This document shows, piece after piece, positions 1-12,798 of a stretch of DNA of 64,000 bases. Both the position numbers and the translations under genes were made by a program. Positions within the stretch are counted from its first letter, which is position 1; the number at the start of each line of letters is the position of its first letter. Origin of the DNA: Castor canadensis (taxonomy: Eukaryota > Chordata > Mammalia > Rodentia > Castoridae); contig NC_133400.1 of the NCBI RefSeq assembly GCF_047511655.1, positions 8,142,001 through 8,206,000 of the forward strand. Direction: 5' to 3'. Below the pieces are notes generated by a model. It was not told the origin of the DNA. It made no database searches and was given only the letters and a program-made list of their open reading frames with translations.

Positions 1-3000
1 CAGGAGGCTCTTGAAAGCAAAGCATTATATTTAGAATGAGTGACAGCATGCAGGGAAAGGGTGCCACAGCTTTTGACTTCCCAATGATCCTGTCACACAA
101 TGAGGACTTCATACATACACAGCCTTATAAGCACATAAAATCCCAAATGTATAGGGAAGGGGGTTAGACTCCAAGCTAAAACAAACAAACAAAAAGCTTT
201 CTTGACAGCCTCAAGAGCCACAGGAAGGTGGAAGGACAGGATAAAAGGTAAGATAGCTAAGTAGTGATCCCCTTGTCACTGGAGGTGTTGTCGGTGTTAC
301 ATGTGGACTTCTGAGGGTCCAGGGCCCTTTGGCTTCTGTGGACCCCTTCTCCCTGAAAAAATATGTTCTAAATTATAGTTTATGACTATGTTGGTATGAT
401 GACAGCTGTAATCCATGCTCGATCACATTCCTTTCTTTTCTTCTGGTTTTAAAAGATATTTAAATGTTTCTGTGGGCTGGTAGCAGCCCCACAGGCCCTA
501 GCCCTGAGTCTGTTGTACTTGGTAGAGAAGTGAGTCCTGCGTGCTGCCAGCTCACCTGCCGGGGATCAGAAGGAAGACTCAGACTTGCAAATTGTTGGAA
601 GGACAGTGTTAAGCTCAGGTCTCTGAACACCCTACCCCCACAATGAGACGCATTGTGGAATTCTGCCCCCAAATAGAGTAGCACTTAAAACCTGCTGATG
701 AGATTAACATGAATGTGTTCTGAAGTGAATACAAGTTAAAGCACTATGTATGTGCTGGGATTCCATTCTGCAAAAAGTGTACACATGTACCCCAACTATT
801 ACAGATGGTAACACCAGAGACTAAATTCAGGGTGCTGGGGTGCAGATAGGAAAGAGCAGCTCCTTTGTTGGATGTGTTCCTATTTCTATACTACCCAAAT
901 ATTTATATTCAACAAAGAACATACACCACTGTTATAAAATTACTAAATAACAAATGTTATCAGAAGGTCTGTCAACTTGACTTTAATTTTCACTTTGGGT
1001 AGGTGGAAGTGCGAGCCCAGTTTCCTGTTCTTCCTGGAATTGGGCGCACTCTGTGAGATGGACGGTGGTATGAGGGTGTCACCAGGCTTGTTTAGGATTT
1101 TTGATGAACAGAACAACACATAAAAAGTAAGCTCAGCCACACCCATGAAACAACTAAAGATATAAAACTGTTATCAAGGACCCATTTGCTCAGGGTCCAG
1201 CCAAACAAATTTAGAAACACAGAGATTCAAAACCCATCTGCATCAGCATCCTTCTCCCAGTGAACTTCAGGGGTGTTTTAAGTTTGGTCTGTATTGTCTT
1301 GAACTGCATGTCTTTTCCCAGGTGTCAAGGTTGCTAAATGCCTCCAGAACAGGAGCTACAAACCTCCCCTTCTTCATTAGGGGCAAGAGGGAGGGTGAGC
1401 AATACTTCACAGAGCTATATGACTGTGGAGCTGTCACCCAGTTGTCACGAATGAAAGACACAACCTGTATACATAGTCTTCCCATATCAGGCCTTTTTAT
1501 TATCATTATTTCAGCTTTTTCAAAAAAAAATTCAGTTCTGAGCTCACCACAATAAAAATCTTAGAGGGGTTGAATGACTTTGAGACAAATTCCCTCACCT
1601 GTACAAGCCATGAATAGGGTCAAAGTGGATCACAATAGAAAAGCAAATCATAAGTAGTCTCTAATTTAAAGAAAAGAAATGTCTAAGGAGCAGACTATGC
1701 CCTGAAGAAAGAAAGGTATGGAAATTGGTTGATTTGGAATAGCAAGAATGGGGAACTAGGTCCCACCATTTGACATCTCTCTAAAAGCAAAAGAAGTCCT
1801 CTGATGTCAATGTTCCTGTGTCCCCAAAATGATTTGTTACGCCAATGCTTTCTGTCTGTCAGACCACACAGGTAAAGATAGGTGGCAGAAGACGACAAAA
1901 TCTAGCACACCTTCCCAGAAAGCACTTGAGTGTTTCACTTCTCTTGTGCAAAACAAGTATTTCATGAAATGGGATTGTATTCTAAAAAAGAACCCTGCAA
2001 AGACACAAACAAGCAAACAAAATGAAAGTCAACAAAATCCCCAAACTGTGTCACTATTGACTGCTATAGTCACCAGCCACCATGCAGAGATCACTATTTT
2101 TTCAGAATTCACATTTCATGTGACTATCACCGAATAAATAATCCAAACAGTGTAAGCAGAGCCCAGCACCCTTTCCTCCCCCCACAGACCCCCCCCACCC
2201 CCACCTAAATGACAACACTTGGAAAGAAACCTGCAAGTCTCATTGTTTGCTTCCTCCCCTGACGCCCACCCTCTCGTTTCCCCATAAGCGAACGTGAGTT
2301 GTTCTCTAACTGCACCAGAAAATCAGAATTTATTGTACATATGTTTGTGTTCCACTTAATAAAAAAACCTATATTTTAAGATAAACTTTGTTAGTAATTC
2401 ATGAGGTAAGTGACTATTTATGCTAATCAGGCAGAAATATATTCTCAAGCATAATGCGTTACATAAATTTGAATGCAAAATGTTCAATTATGAAGTAAAT
2501 ACAGGTAATGCAAATAATAAATTACCTCTAATAAAAATTATAAAAGATGTGTCTTCAAAGAGAGCGGCTTTAACTTACAACTGTAAATTGCTTAAAGAGA
2601 AAAGAATTAATAAATGCTGAATTACTCTGATGATTACTTAGCACATAATTCACCTATTCATAACGACTCCTAGTAATCAGTCTGCTTCAGGTCCTCCAAT
2701 ATGAGGCAAGACTGGTTCCTCAGCAATTTTACCCTTATCAGATTATCTCATCTGATTCTATTAATTTTCTTCCATGAATCTGCTAACAGTGATTTGTGAT
2801 TTACTTACCCTGCTAACTGAAGACTGTTAAAAGGATTTATCTAACATTAGACCTAAGAACAGCATATACCTTATCACTGTTACACTCAAGAACTCTTTCT
2901 CAAATCAATTTAGTTGGTCTCATAGTGAAATTTAGTGGACACTAGTTAGTTCTACACCATAAAATCACCTCCTAGATAAACAAAGAGCTCAGACAGTATT

Positions 3001-4410
3001 CCTGATACATCCTGTTCTCTTCGGATTATATAGGTCTGAATCCAACATGATATACTTGAGCTGCAATAACTCATAATCAAGAAGAATACATTCCTTTTAG
3101 CTTGTCCTCTTTGCAGTTTGGACATGAAGGGCTTTTCTTTTTTTCCCTTTTGCATGAAGTTGTTATGTATGCACTGACACGAAGCTACAATTGTCCTTTT
3201 GATGTTACTGTTTCTAAATCTTCTACGTGATTTGACCCATGCCCTCCTCCTCCTCGAAAATCTTCTATAAATATTCATTGGTCAATAATGACAAATGCAT
3301 GGTTTCTAAATTACTGTATATTGTTCTACAGAGATGACTGGAGTATATATAAGTGAAGGGATATGAAGCAGTAAGAAAACAGAGTTCAGATTGGATTTGC
3401 ATTAAATTGGCTTGGATAGAAGTGAGACAATATTAGCAAGGAAGTCTAAAGAGATGTGGCCTGCTGTAATTGTAGAAAATCAGAAACCTGAATAGTACTA
3501 ATTAAAATGAGAGAGCTCAATTGTTATCAAAGAAACACCACTCACAGAGAACTGTAAATGTTTAGACACCCCTGTGAATCACTAAATAATAAAGTAAAAA
3601 GGACAAAAATGAGAATTAAGTTATAAGCCTGAGAGCACTCCTGCACCACAACTCAAAAACAAAAATTCTGATCCACTCTTTTTTCAAGAGAAAATGGGAG
3701 ACCATAAAATACTGTAATAAGAGGAAGAAAAATACCATCACTTGACAGCAGTGAACAAAAATAAACCATAAAAATGTGCAGATAATAATACATTTAGCTG
3801 CCCAAACATGGGCATTTAATTTCTAGAAATGATAAATAATTGCAACAATTAGGTGTGTGGCCATGACACTGTATGGTATGGTCGTTGTCATTAGCAAATT
3901 GTGTTTATGAAATGTTGTTTATTTTTAACTGTAGCTGTTTCATTTTCCTGGCCAAAAATACTTTTTGAGAGGCAGGGATCATCTTTGAGCTCTGAACAAT
4001 AAATAATGTCACGCAGAAGGATTTAAAAATTATCATAAACAAAAAATTCATCTGTGCTAAGTACACATAAACTTTGATTTTACGTGAAAAATATGAACTT
4101 CAAACATGTGTGGGTAATGATTTTGACAAAGACATAGAAAACTATTGCACAGGACAGAGCTAAACACCACAGCACTTATGTCCTTTAAGTGGGGTTTCCT
4201 CTGAGCACATAAACTGTAATCCCTTAACTTCATTACTAGGTAAAATATTGTCAAAGGGGAGGAAAGCAAAGGAAGTCTATTAGGTTGCATAAATATTGAC
4301 ATAATCTTCACTCTTTCTTCCCCGAACTGGGACTAGCCATAGTTCACTCCATTCCAACAAAGTACTCCTATGAACTCAAAACTACCCTTGCAAACAACTT
4401 CTCTGCAGTA
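1..4410. other. Upstream flank, no gene seen
   Basis: The stretch is AT-rich, mostly unique-looking sequence. Open frames are short and random in composition, with no recognisable domain and no convincing splice-flanked exon. I see no SINE or LINE that I can name. A C-rich tract at 2175-2205 and an AT-rich POU-type cluster at 2440-2620 are the only distinctive parts. Position 2.3-6.7 kb upstream of MAF makes distal regulatory function plausible, but nothing here proves it. Confidence 0.6.
2440..2620. promoter_or_regulatory. AT-rich cluster with octamer motif, possible enhancer
   Basis: A perfect octamer ATGCAAAT lies at 2508-2515. Nearby are related ATGCAAAA and GCATAATGCG words and several TAAT/ATTA homeodomain cores. 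This density of POU/homeodomain words resembles deeply conserved developmental enhancers. That is inference: no alignment was possible, and AT-rich DNA gives such words by chance. Confidence 0.25.
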
Positions 4411-4418
4411 CTAGTGAA

Positions 4419-4469
<51 letters not shown>
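4419..4469. repeat. (GA)n simple repeat
   Basis: About 50 bp of almost pure GA/AG dinucleotide repeat, starting with a slightly imperfect gaaagagagaaag segment. It explains the R/E-rich open frame that runs through it. Confidence 0.97.
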
Positions 4470-4470
<1 letters not shown>

Positions 4471-5178
4471 GCTTGTCTGGCAAATACCAACAGCTCTGGG
4501 CTTTTGGGATTAGGATGCCCCTACAAATCTTCTGGGGAGTATCCATTAGGGACTCCTGGGTTTGCTGAAACTGAAGGCTGCCAGGGTCAGAGAAATTAAC
4601 CCAGGTCTAATATGGTGTATGAAGCCAGGAGTGACACCTAAGGTCTTGTTATAAGCAGCAAAGTATGCTATGCGGCTGCTGCGGAGTGGCTAGAACCATT
4701 GTGAAGTGCAATGTTCAAGAAGCGGGCTTAATATATGACTAAGTGTCAGAAGTCAGGTTTTCTGAGAATTACTTTCAGATAAACAACTTTATAGCACTGC
4801 ACTTAATCTTACTTACTAGAGACATCTCATTTATCACTGAATTACAAGTAACTTTAATTCTATTGATATTGCCATAAAGCCCGTTGAAAATTCATCCTGG
4901 TACTTTCAAAGGGTTTAGGGCCCTGTGACATGGAATCCTTTTGCAAAAGTGTCTCCGCCGGAATGATTATCCCTAAGGCTCCACTTAAAATGAAGGCGGA
5001 TAGTAGGGAAAAATGATCCCATATCTGCTAGCATTTCTTCAGCCCCTTTCCTACAAGGTTGGGTTCTCCCAATACAATGTAACTAACTTTCTGAGCCTCC
5101 TTCCTCCTCCCACATTGGGAAACTAGCTTCTTTTCACTTCAACAAAACTGGACACGGATCAATTTCAACTGACCTTTG

Positions 5179-5193
5179 CCGAAAGGTGGCGCT
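5179..5193 (+). promoter_or_regulatory. CTCF-like site
   Basis: CCGAAAGGTGGCGCT fits the CTCF core (CC-x-x-x-AGG-T/G-GGC-G/A-C-T) with one weak position, the fourth base A. It lies about 1.55 kb upstream of the predicted MAF start site, just outside the CpG island, a common place for a promoter-proximal insulator or loop anchor. Occupancy cannot be judged from sequence. Confidence 0.45.
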
Positions 5194-5849
5194 GTTGAGG
5201 TAAAAACCAGCTTGGTCCAACAATAGTTTTCACTCTTCATTCTTTTGCAGGCTTTTTAGATTTTTTTTTAAGTGCACCTTTCTAGCGTCTCCCCCTCCCA
5301 TAAAGTTAAAACAAAAACGATTAGCACCAAATACATTTCATTAATTGGAGGAATCAACAGTTCCAACTTCCAAGCAGGTGGGCTGGTCTTCCAATTGTGG
5401 GTCGGTCTCAGGCAGTCTTGCTTTTTCCCCCCAAATAAATCTCGGCTTCTCCGACTTGCCTATCGCTTTAAAATCTTAGAAAAAAAGTTGTTGCTTTCTT
5501 TTCGTTTCTTTTTTCTTTCTTGCTTATTTCTTTCTCTCCCCGCCCCCCTTTCCGGCACAGCTTTAAAAGAACTGATAGAGAAAAATTGAACTAATTATTG
5601 ACATTTGCAACCAGGAGGGGGAACAGCCCCACCCCACCCCCCACTCTGGGTTTCCGGGCTTGTCCGAGAAAAAGCGGTTTAAAAGTTAACCCTTGGAGGG
5701 GAGCTAGTGATGGCTGGGTATTGTTTTCGTCCTGGTTCCCTACCACGATCAAGTCCGAAATAATTAAGTGAATTTTAAAAGTGCAAAGGGCGCTCGGGAC
5801 CCTGATAAACAGGGGGTCAGACTTCATAGGGGATGGCGAGCGTGTGTAT

Positions 5850-5877
5850 GAGAGAGAGAGAGAGAGAGAGAGAGAGG
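5850..5877. repeat. (GA)n simple repeat
   Basis: Fourteen uninterrupted GA/AG units at the upstream edge of the MAF CpG island. Confidence 0.97.
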
Positions 5878-6556
5878 CCAAACTCGGGCTAGAGTTGGGA
5901 GCTGGAGGGCTGACCTGACTCTGAGCTGTGCCCGGAATTAACTCGCTCGCAGCCCCCCCCAAGGGCACGCGACGCCGGTGAGCAGCTAATGCCTGCACGG
6001 AATGGCCACAAACGACTTATTTCACCTCCTTTAAAAGTGGGTGATTAATTGGGCCTTTTCTCTCTGCAGACTCCACGCTGCCAGGAGAGACGCACCACCG
6101 CGGGGCTGTGTCTCGCGCTCTGTCCCTGTCCCGACCCCCTCACTCCGCGTGTCTCCACCAGCGCAGCGCACCCGGGAGGACAAAGGGTTGGGCCAAGTTT
6201 GAGCCTAGGGCGCACCAAGCTCGGGGAGAGAAAGTCCCCTGGCAGACACCTGGGGTGCCGAAGGTGGAGCGAAGAGGGAAAGCTGCAAGGCGAATTCACA
6301 ATCCCGGGGTGGGAGGCAGACAGTGGAGGGGAGTCGGGCCAATCCCCGCAGAGCGAGTGGCGGGAGAGCTGGGGCTCCGGAAGGAAGGCAGGCCTGTTTC
6401 ACGCTCCGAAGAAAAGCAAACTGTCCTCCCGGGTCCGCCCGGATTCCAGCCGCCCCTCTGGAAAACTCCTTCCCCTCTTGCACTAAACTTTGCACGGGGC
6501 CTCGCTCCCTCTCTCCCCGGGAGCTGCGGCGCAGGAAGGGTTAAGCCAGCCGGTCC

Positions 6557-6740
6557 CAGCTGACAGTCAGCTGATTGGGCCCTGATTGACAGCTCCAAAA
6601 AGTTTCCTTGTTTCTATACTATTATGCTAATAGCGGCCGCTCTCGCCACCTCTCATTGGCCGGGAGTGCCAGTCAATTTCCCATTTGGGCCTGACGTCAC
6701 GAGTGCTATAAAACTCAGCAATTGCTTTAAACTCTTCTTG
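6557..6740 (+). promoter_or_regulatory. MAF: MAF core and proximal promoter
   Basis: In order: a 17-bp MARE-like palindrome with half site GCTGAC at 6557-6573; an inverted CCAAT box (ATTGG) at 6574-6578; an octamer/homeodomain-like ATGCTAAT at 6624-6631; a second inverted CCAAT box at 6655-6659; a perfect CRE (TGACGTCA) at 6692-6699; and a TATA box (TATAAAA) at 6707-6713. This predicts a start site near 6738. The resulting 5'UTR of about 0.81 kb suits MAF. The CRE lies 7 bp from the TATA box, so CREB/ATF/AP-1 control is likely, and the MARE-like site suggests self-regulation by MAF proteins. Element identities are seen; the regulation is inferred. Confidence 0.85.
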
Positions 6741-7028
6741 CTGGATCAGAGGCTTTAAAATCTTTTTTCATCTTCGAGCTGTAGCTCCGGCTGCTCATCG
6801 GCTCGGCCTCCCCCTTCCCTTTGCTCTCTGCCTCGCCTTTCCCCGGGACTTTGCTATTTTGCTTTAAAAAAAAAAAAAAAAACAGGCAAGAAAGAACTAA
6901 AGTCCCCCCTCCCTGTTCTCCAGCCGGCCTGCACCTCTGTCTTGCACTTTGCACGGAGGGAGCGACAGAGGAAAGAGAAAAAAAATAATAATAATAAAAA
7001 GAGCCAGGCAGAAGAGGAGGCGAGAAGC

Positions 7029-7040
7029 ATGAAGTGTTAA
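7029..7040 (+). other. uORF 1 of MAF (3 codons)
   Basis: ATG AAG TGT TAA is the first AUG after the predicted start site. It has A at -3 (aagcATGa) but no G at +4. Such a short uORF would allow efficient reinitiation. No product is implied. Confidence 0.5.
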
Positions 7041-7153
7041 CTCCTCCGTGCCAAGGCCCGCGCCACCCGGACAGCCGCCCGCCGCGCCTCCAGCCCCAAG
7101 CGGCCGCCGCGCGCGCCCCGCCTGCAGCCCGGCCGGCGAGTCGAGCCCTCCTT

Positions 7154-7270
7154 ATGCAAAGCGCGCAGCGGAGCGGCGAGCGGGGGACGCCGCGCACCAG
7201 GCCGGGCTCCTCCGGCTTCGCCGCCGCCGCCACCGCCACCGCAGCCCGCGGAGGACCTTCCCGAGCCTGA
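7154..7270 (+). other. uORF 2 of MAF (38 codons)
   Basis: The second and last AUG before the MAF start opens a 38-codon frame rich in Arg, Gly and Ala and ends at TGA, 279 bases before the MAF AUG. Composition is simply that of the GC-rich leader, so a functional peptide is unlikely. A role in limiting MAF translation is possible. Confidence 0.45.
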
Positions 7271-7345
7271 AGCCGCCGGCTCGGCGCGCACGGAGGCGAG
7301 CAGGCGAGGAGGGGCCGGGGCGAGCGAGCGAGCACATTGGCGTGA

Positions 7346-8670
<1,325 letters not shown>

Positions 8671-8803
8671 CTGACACGCGATCCCAGCTAGCCACCTTGA
8701 TAAGTGCTCCGTGGGGGTCCGGCTCGGGTGTGGGCTTGCTAGTTGCACAGCCACACTTGCCACCACCTCGCCCCCTCCCTGCCGAGGTCGCCCCCTTGGC
8801 CCC

Positions 8804-8805
<2 letters not shown>

Positions 8806-8869
<64 letters not shown>
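8806..8869. repeat. (CA)32 microsatellite
   Basis: About 64 bp of uninterrupted CA repeat, starting 141 bp after the splice donor. It is 3'UTR for the short isoform and the 5' end of the intron for the long isoform. It is likely length-polymorphic. Confidence 0.98.
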
Positions 8870-8872
<3 letters not shown>

Positions 8873-10571
8873 GCTCCGAGTTCGTGGTGGCGGTGGCTGT
8901 TTTAAGTTGGGGAGGGACTGGGGGTCTGGCTCATGGATTGCCAATCTGCAATTCCCCATAACTTGCTAGCTTGTTTTTTTACACACCAACCCCTCCGGAC
9001 TTACACAATGGTCAAAGATCCCAGGAGAGTGCTTCATGTGAACATTGCTCACCTTTGGAGTCAGCCTCATTCGCATATATTTTTTTTCTTCTTTTTCTTC
9101 AGTTCATGAGCTGGTGTTCATTTTCTCTGTGTGTGTGTGTGTTTCATTTTGTTTGGAATTTTTTTTCTTCATTTTACCTTTTGGAGCTTGCTGTGTTGCC
9201 AACCTTCACCCTCACTCCCTCTCCACCCATCTTCTCCAAGATAAAAGAAAAAAAAAAGCAGGTTTTTTTCTCCTCCTGAGTTCTTCATGTGAGATTGAGC
9301 TTGCAAAAGAAAAAAAAAATGTGAAATGTTATAGACTTGCAGCGTGCTGAGTTCCATCGGGTTTTTTTTTTAGCATTGTTATGCTAAAGTAGAGAAAAAA
9401 ATCCTCACGAACCCACCACAATCAAGCTTTCATCAACTTTCTGGGTGTGACTTGTGAGTTTTGGCCTTCTGATGCCAAATCTGAGAGTTCAGTCTGCCAT
9501 TGAAAAACTCATTCTCATCTCATGCATTAGTTTGCTTGCTACCTTGTCTTAGCAACAATGGACTATAACTGTTTCAAAGACTTTATGGAAAAGAGACATT
9601 ATAGTAATTAAAAAGCCTGCATGCTGGACATGTATGGTATAATTATTTTTTTCTTTTTGTTTCCCTTTTGGCTTGGAAATGGACGTTCGAAGACGTAGAG
9701 CATGGCATTCATACTTTTCTTTTACTGCCTCATGACTTTTTTGAGTTCAGAACAAAATAAAGTGCAACCCTAGATCCTTCTCCCCATGAAAGTGTGCATC
9801 TGCTCCCAAACTGCTTTGAGTTCTGCAGAACTTCAGCCTCCTCTGTAAATGCACTCAAGGCATTCCTTGTCAAAGATGCTAGAATGGGTTACAAATTTAA
9901 CATGGTGAATATTGCAGAACTCTTATTAATACTTTCTTTTTTAATAAGAAGGATGCCCCACTTTGGGGACTTAAATCGTGCTGTTGCTGAAAGCAGTCTA
10001 AAATTTATTTAAAAAAAAAAAGAAAAGAAAGGAAATCTGCCCCATTATTTTTTGGTTTGTTTTATTTTTCTTGTTTTTTTTTTTTTTTTGGCTTTTGGTC
10101 ATTGTCAAATGTGGAATGCTATGGGTTTCTAGTATATAATTTAATTCTAGTTTTTATAATCTGTTAGCCCAGTTAAAATGTATGCTACAGATAAAGGAAT
10201 GTTATAGATACATTTGAAAGAGTTAGGTCTGTGTAGGCGTAGATTTTTTTAAAGACTGATGCACTAAATTGTCTACTGTTGTGATGTTAAGGGGGGTAGC
10301 GTTTGCAAGGGGACTGTTAAAAAAGTAGATTATAAAGCATGTGCTTGCAACTTAAATATAAGTTGGGTATGTGTAGTTTTTTGCTATACCACTGACTGTA
10401 TTGAAAACCAAAGTATTAAAAGGGGAAACACCCCTGTTTATATCTGTAGGGGTATTTTACATTCAAAATGTATGTTTTTTTTTCAAAATTAAAGTATTTG
10501 GGACTGAATTGCACTAAGACATAACCTGCAAGCATATAATACAAAAAAATTGCAAAACTGTTTAGAACGCT

Positions 10572-10940
10572 AATAAAATTTATGCAGTTATAAAATGGCA
10601 TTACTGCACAGTTTTAACACGATGCAGATTTTTTTACAGTTGTATTGTGGTGCAGAACTGGATTTTCTGTAACTTAAAAAAAATCCACAGTTTTAAAGGC
10701 AATAATCAGTAAATGTTATTTTCAGGGACTGACATCCTGTCTTTAAAAAAAAATGAAAAGTAAATCTTACCACAATAAATATAAAAAAATCTTGTCAGTT
10801 ACTTTTCTTTTACATATTTTGCTGTGCAAAATTGTTTTATATCTTGAGTTACTAACTAACCATGCGTGATGTTCCTATGTGCTTTTCTTTCATTTTCAAT
10901 TCTGGTTATATCAAGAGAAAGAATAATCTACAATAATAAA
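10572..10940 (+). terminator. MAF: MAF polyadenylation signal cluster
   Basis: AATAAA hexamers lie at 10572-10577, 10774-10779 and 10935-10940, with an earlier one at 9756-9761. The last is followed by a T/GT-rich stretch (10943-10985) that could serve as a downstream element. It gives a predicted short transcript of about 4.2 kb. Which signal dominates cannot be told from sequence. Confidence 0.55.
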
Positions 10941-10960
10941 CTGCATTTTTTTGATTCTGT

Positions 10961-12798
10961 ACTCAGTTTCTTAGTGTACAGTTTAACTGGGCCCAACAAC
11001 TGCATGAGAAGTACAAAATGCATCCTTTTCTCCAGTAGACGGGAGGAGGAGGGAAGCAATAACTCAGGGTGAAATTATAGGCTCTTGTGTGAGGCAAAGA
11101 GGCTGGTCCCCGATAGTAATTAGTAATACTTAATATAGACATAAATTATGACCTCTCTATTTTTTTTGTCCCCAAAGTTTTCAGTTTTCAAATGAGTTGG
11201 GCCATCTTTGTCCTTTGGTGAAAACAAAAAAGAAAAACAAGAAAACAAAAAAGTAGAACATAGCCCTTAGTTTCTCTGACCCAGGGACAAATCCATCTAG
11301 AGAAAGAGGAACCAGCAAATATGACCCAGCAGAGATGGCTGGCCACATATGCATTTAATGGTAAAGACAAACAGTTCTTGCCTTTTGGCTAAAATTGATT
11401 ATTTTTCCTTCCTCCCTTATACGCCATGATTTTCTTGTTAGCAAGGCCTGACAAGACTAAGCATAAACACTTTGGACAAATCAAAGTTGTTTGTTTTGTT
11501 TTGCTTTTTTTCTTTAACTTCACAGTTCATTTGTCGTAAATAGGAAAAAGAAAAGCCACCCCTTACTTGCAAAAGTGCCACCTCATAGCTGGTTTTAACT
11601 GTTATCAGATCATACTTCACTAAGAATATTCAGTGGACTGTCTCCATGTGAAACACCTTAGTCCTCCAGATATAAACAAAAATATAATGCCTTTGTAGAG
11701 TGAAGACTGTGCTTTGGTGTATTGGTTTTTACCCCAAAATAGGCTGCGGATGGGGGCTCACTTGAATATTGTTTGGAAAGATTTCAACCAGTAGAACTCT
11801 TAAGCATTGACCTATTTTAAGTTGACACAGATTCGTGCAACTAATGTTACAAATTCATGTACTTCGTAGTCTATGTCAACTTCCCTAGCAGCTAACAGAA
11901 CGTTAGACAAAGCCAGTACTGTTTTGAAAATATAGCCAAACACCATGACTTTTGTTTTATTTTGTTTTCAATTCTCTAAAAAAAAAAAAAGATAATATTG
12001 AAACTCTGAACGAGGGCCTTATTTTGAAGAACACAGGTTGGGCTTGGCTGTGATGTGTTCTGGCCGGTTTATCACCGGCCTTCCTGCCTCTCTTTCACAG
12101 AACACGAAGAAGTGTTTGCCCTTCATATTTCCACCTTCCTTTTATGTGACAGTTTGGATATGGTTCCCAAATCCACACTTAATTTTGCTTAACAAAAGTC
12201 TTCCTAGCAAATCTACTTCCCTGTGCTGGCAGTTAGCTGTCCTGGGCGTCTGAGATTTTGATTTCTCTGATCACAACCAGGGGAGCGACACATAGTCGCC
12301 CTCTGAAGATACAGAAATAGGTCTGCCACTTTTACAAATGGAGGCAAACAGCTCAAAATAAGAAGGACATTCAAGACAGTTATTGCAGTGATTTTGTGAA
12401 GACCGGGACCTGGGTTTGGAAATACAAAAACTCCAGCTATGCAGCAATTAAGCATCTTGCTGGAATTCCACAAGACAATTCAATAGCAAAGGCCAGTTTA
12501 GCACCCCCAACACCCCCAACATTAGAAAATAAAGCAGAGAAGTGTCGTTAAGGGTGGACTTTCAGGGAAGGTTAACTTGTACTGAAAGCTACTCTCGGAA
12601 TAGTAACTATTAAAAACTGTGGAAAATTGTGGCAGACACCAATAATTTTTATTTTTTAAGAACTAAGTACTCCCCAGGTACCCCTTTATTATAAATAAGT
12701 CTGTAAATTAAAAAACAAAGGAAATCTAGCCTTTCCCTTTATACTGCATTTGAGTCTTTGTCTAAATAGTGTTAAAATTCCTCTCATTCCAATTACAG
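10961..12798 (+). other. MAF: Intron of the long isoform, or extended 3'UTR
   Basis: AT-rich unique sequence between the last strong poly(A) cluster and the second exon. The intron (8665-12798) would be 4134 bp. It contains an AATAAA at 12528-12533 and a GC-rich 7-bp hairpin at 12062-12080. The 3' end has a pyrimidine-rich stretch (cctctcattcc) followed by ATTACAG at 12792-12798, a proper acceptor. Confidence 0.5.
12062..12080. repeat. GC-rich hairpin
   Basis: GGCCGGT, a 5-base loop TTATC, then ACCGGCC. It is a perfect 7-bp stem of G/C-rich sequence in an AT-rich surrounding, inside the long-isoform intron. Confidence 0.6.

Larger units (their letters stand above)
4470..5924. other. Proximal upstream flank of MAF, no gene
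   Basis: Unique-looking sequence that turns gradually more GC-rich toward the CpG island. It contains the CTCF-like site at 5179-5193, a polypyrimidine-rich stretch at about 5490-5555 and a (GA)n tract at 5850-5877. No exon is seen. Confidence 0.6.

Noticed and set aside
4414..4599. Arg/Glu-rich small open frame
   Set aside because: Produced by the (GA)n repeat; no coding signal outside it.
5627..5642. C-run cluster as a G-quadruplex on the - strand
   Set aside because: Only three suitable runs lie close together, so a four-run quadruplex is not supported.
11380..11392. GCCTTTTGGCTAA, identical to part of the 5' end of U2 snRNA
   Set aside because: The match does not extend into the flanking U2 sequence, so it is too short for a gene or pseudogene.
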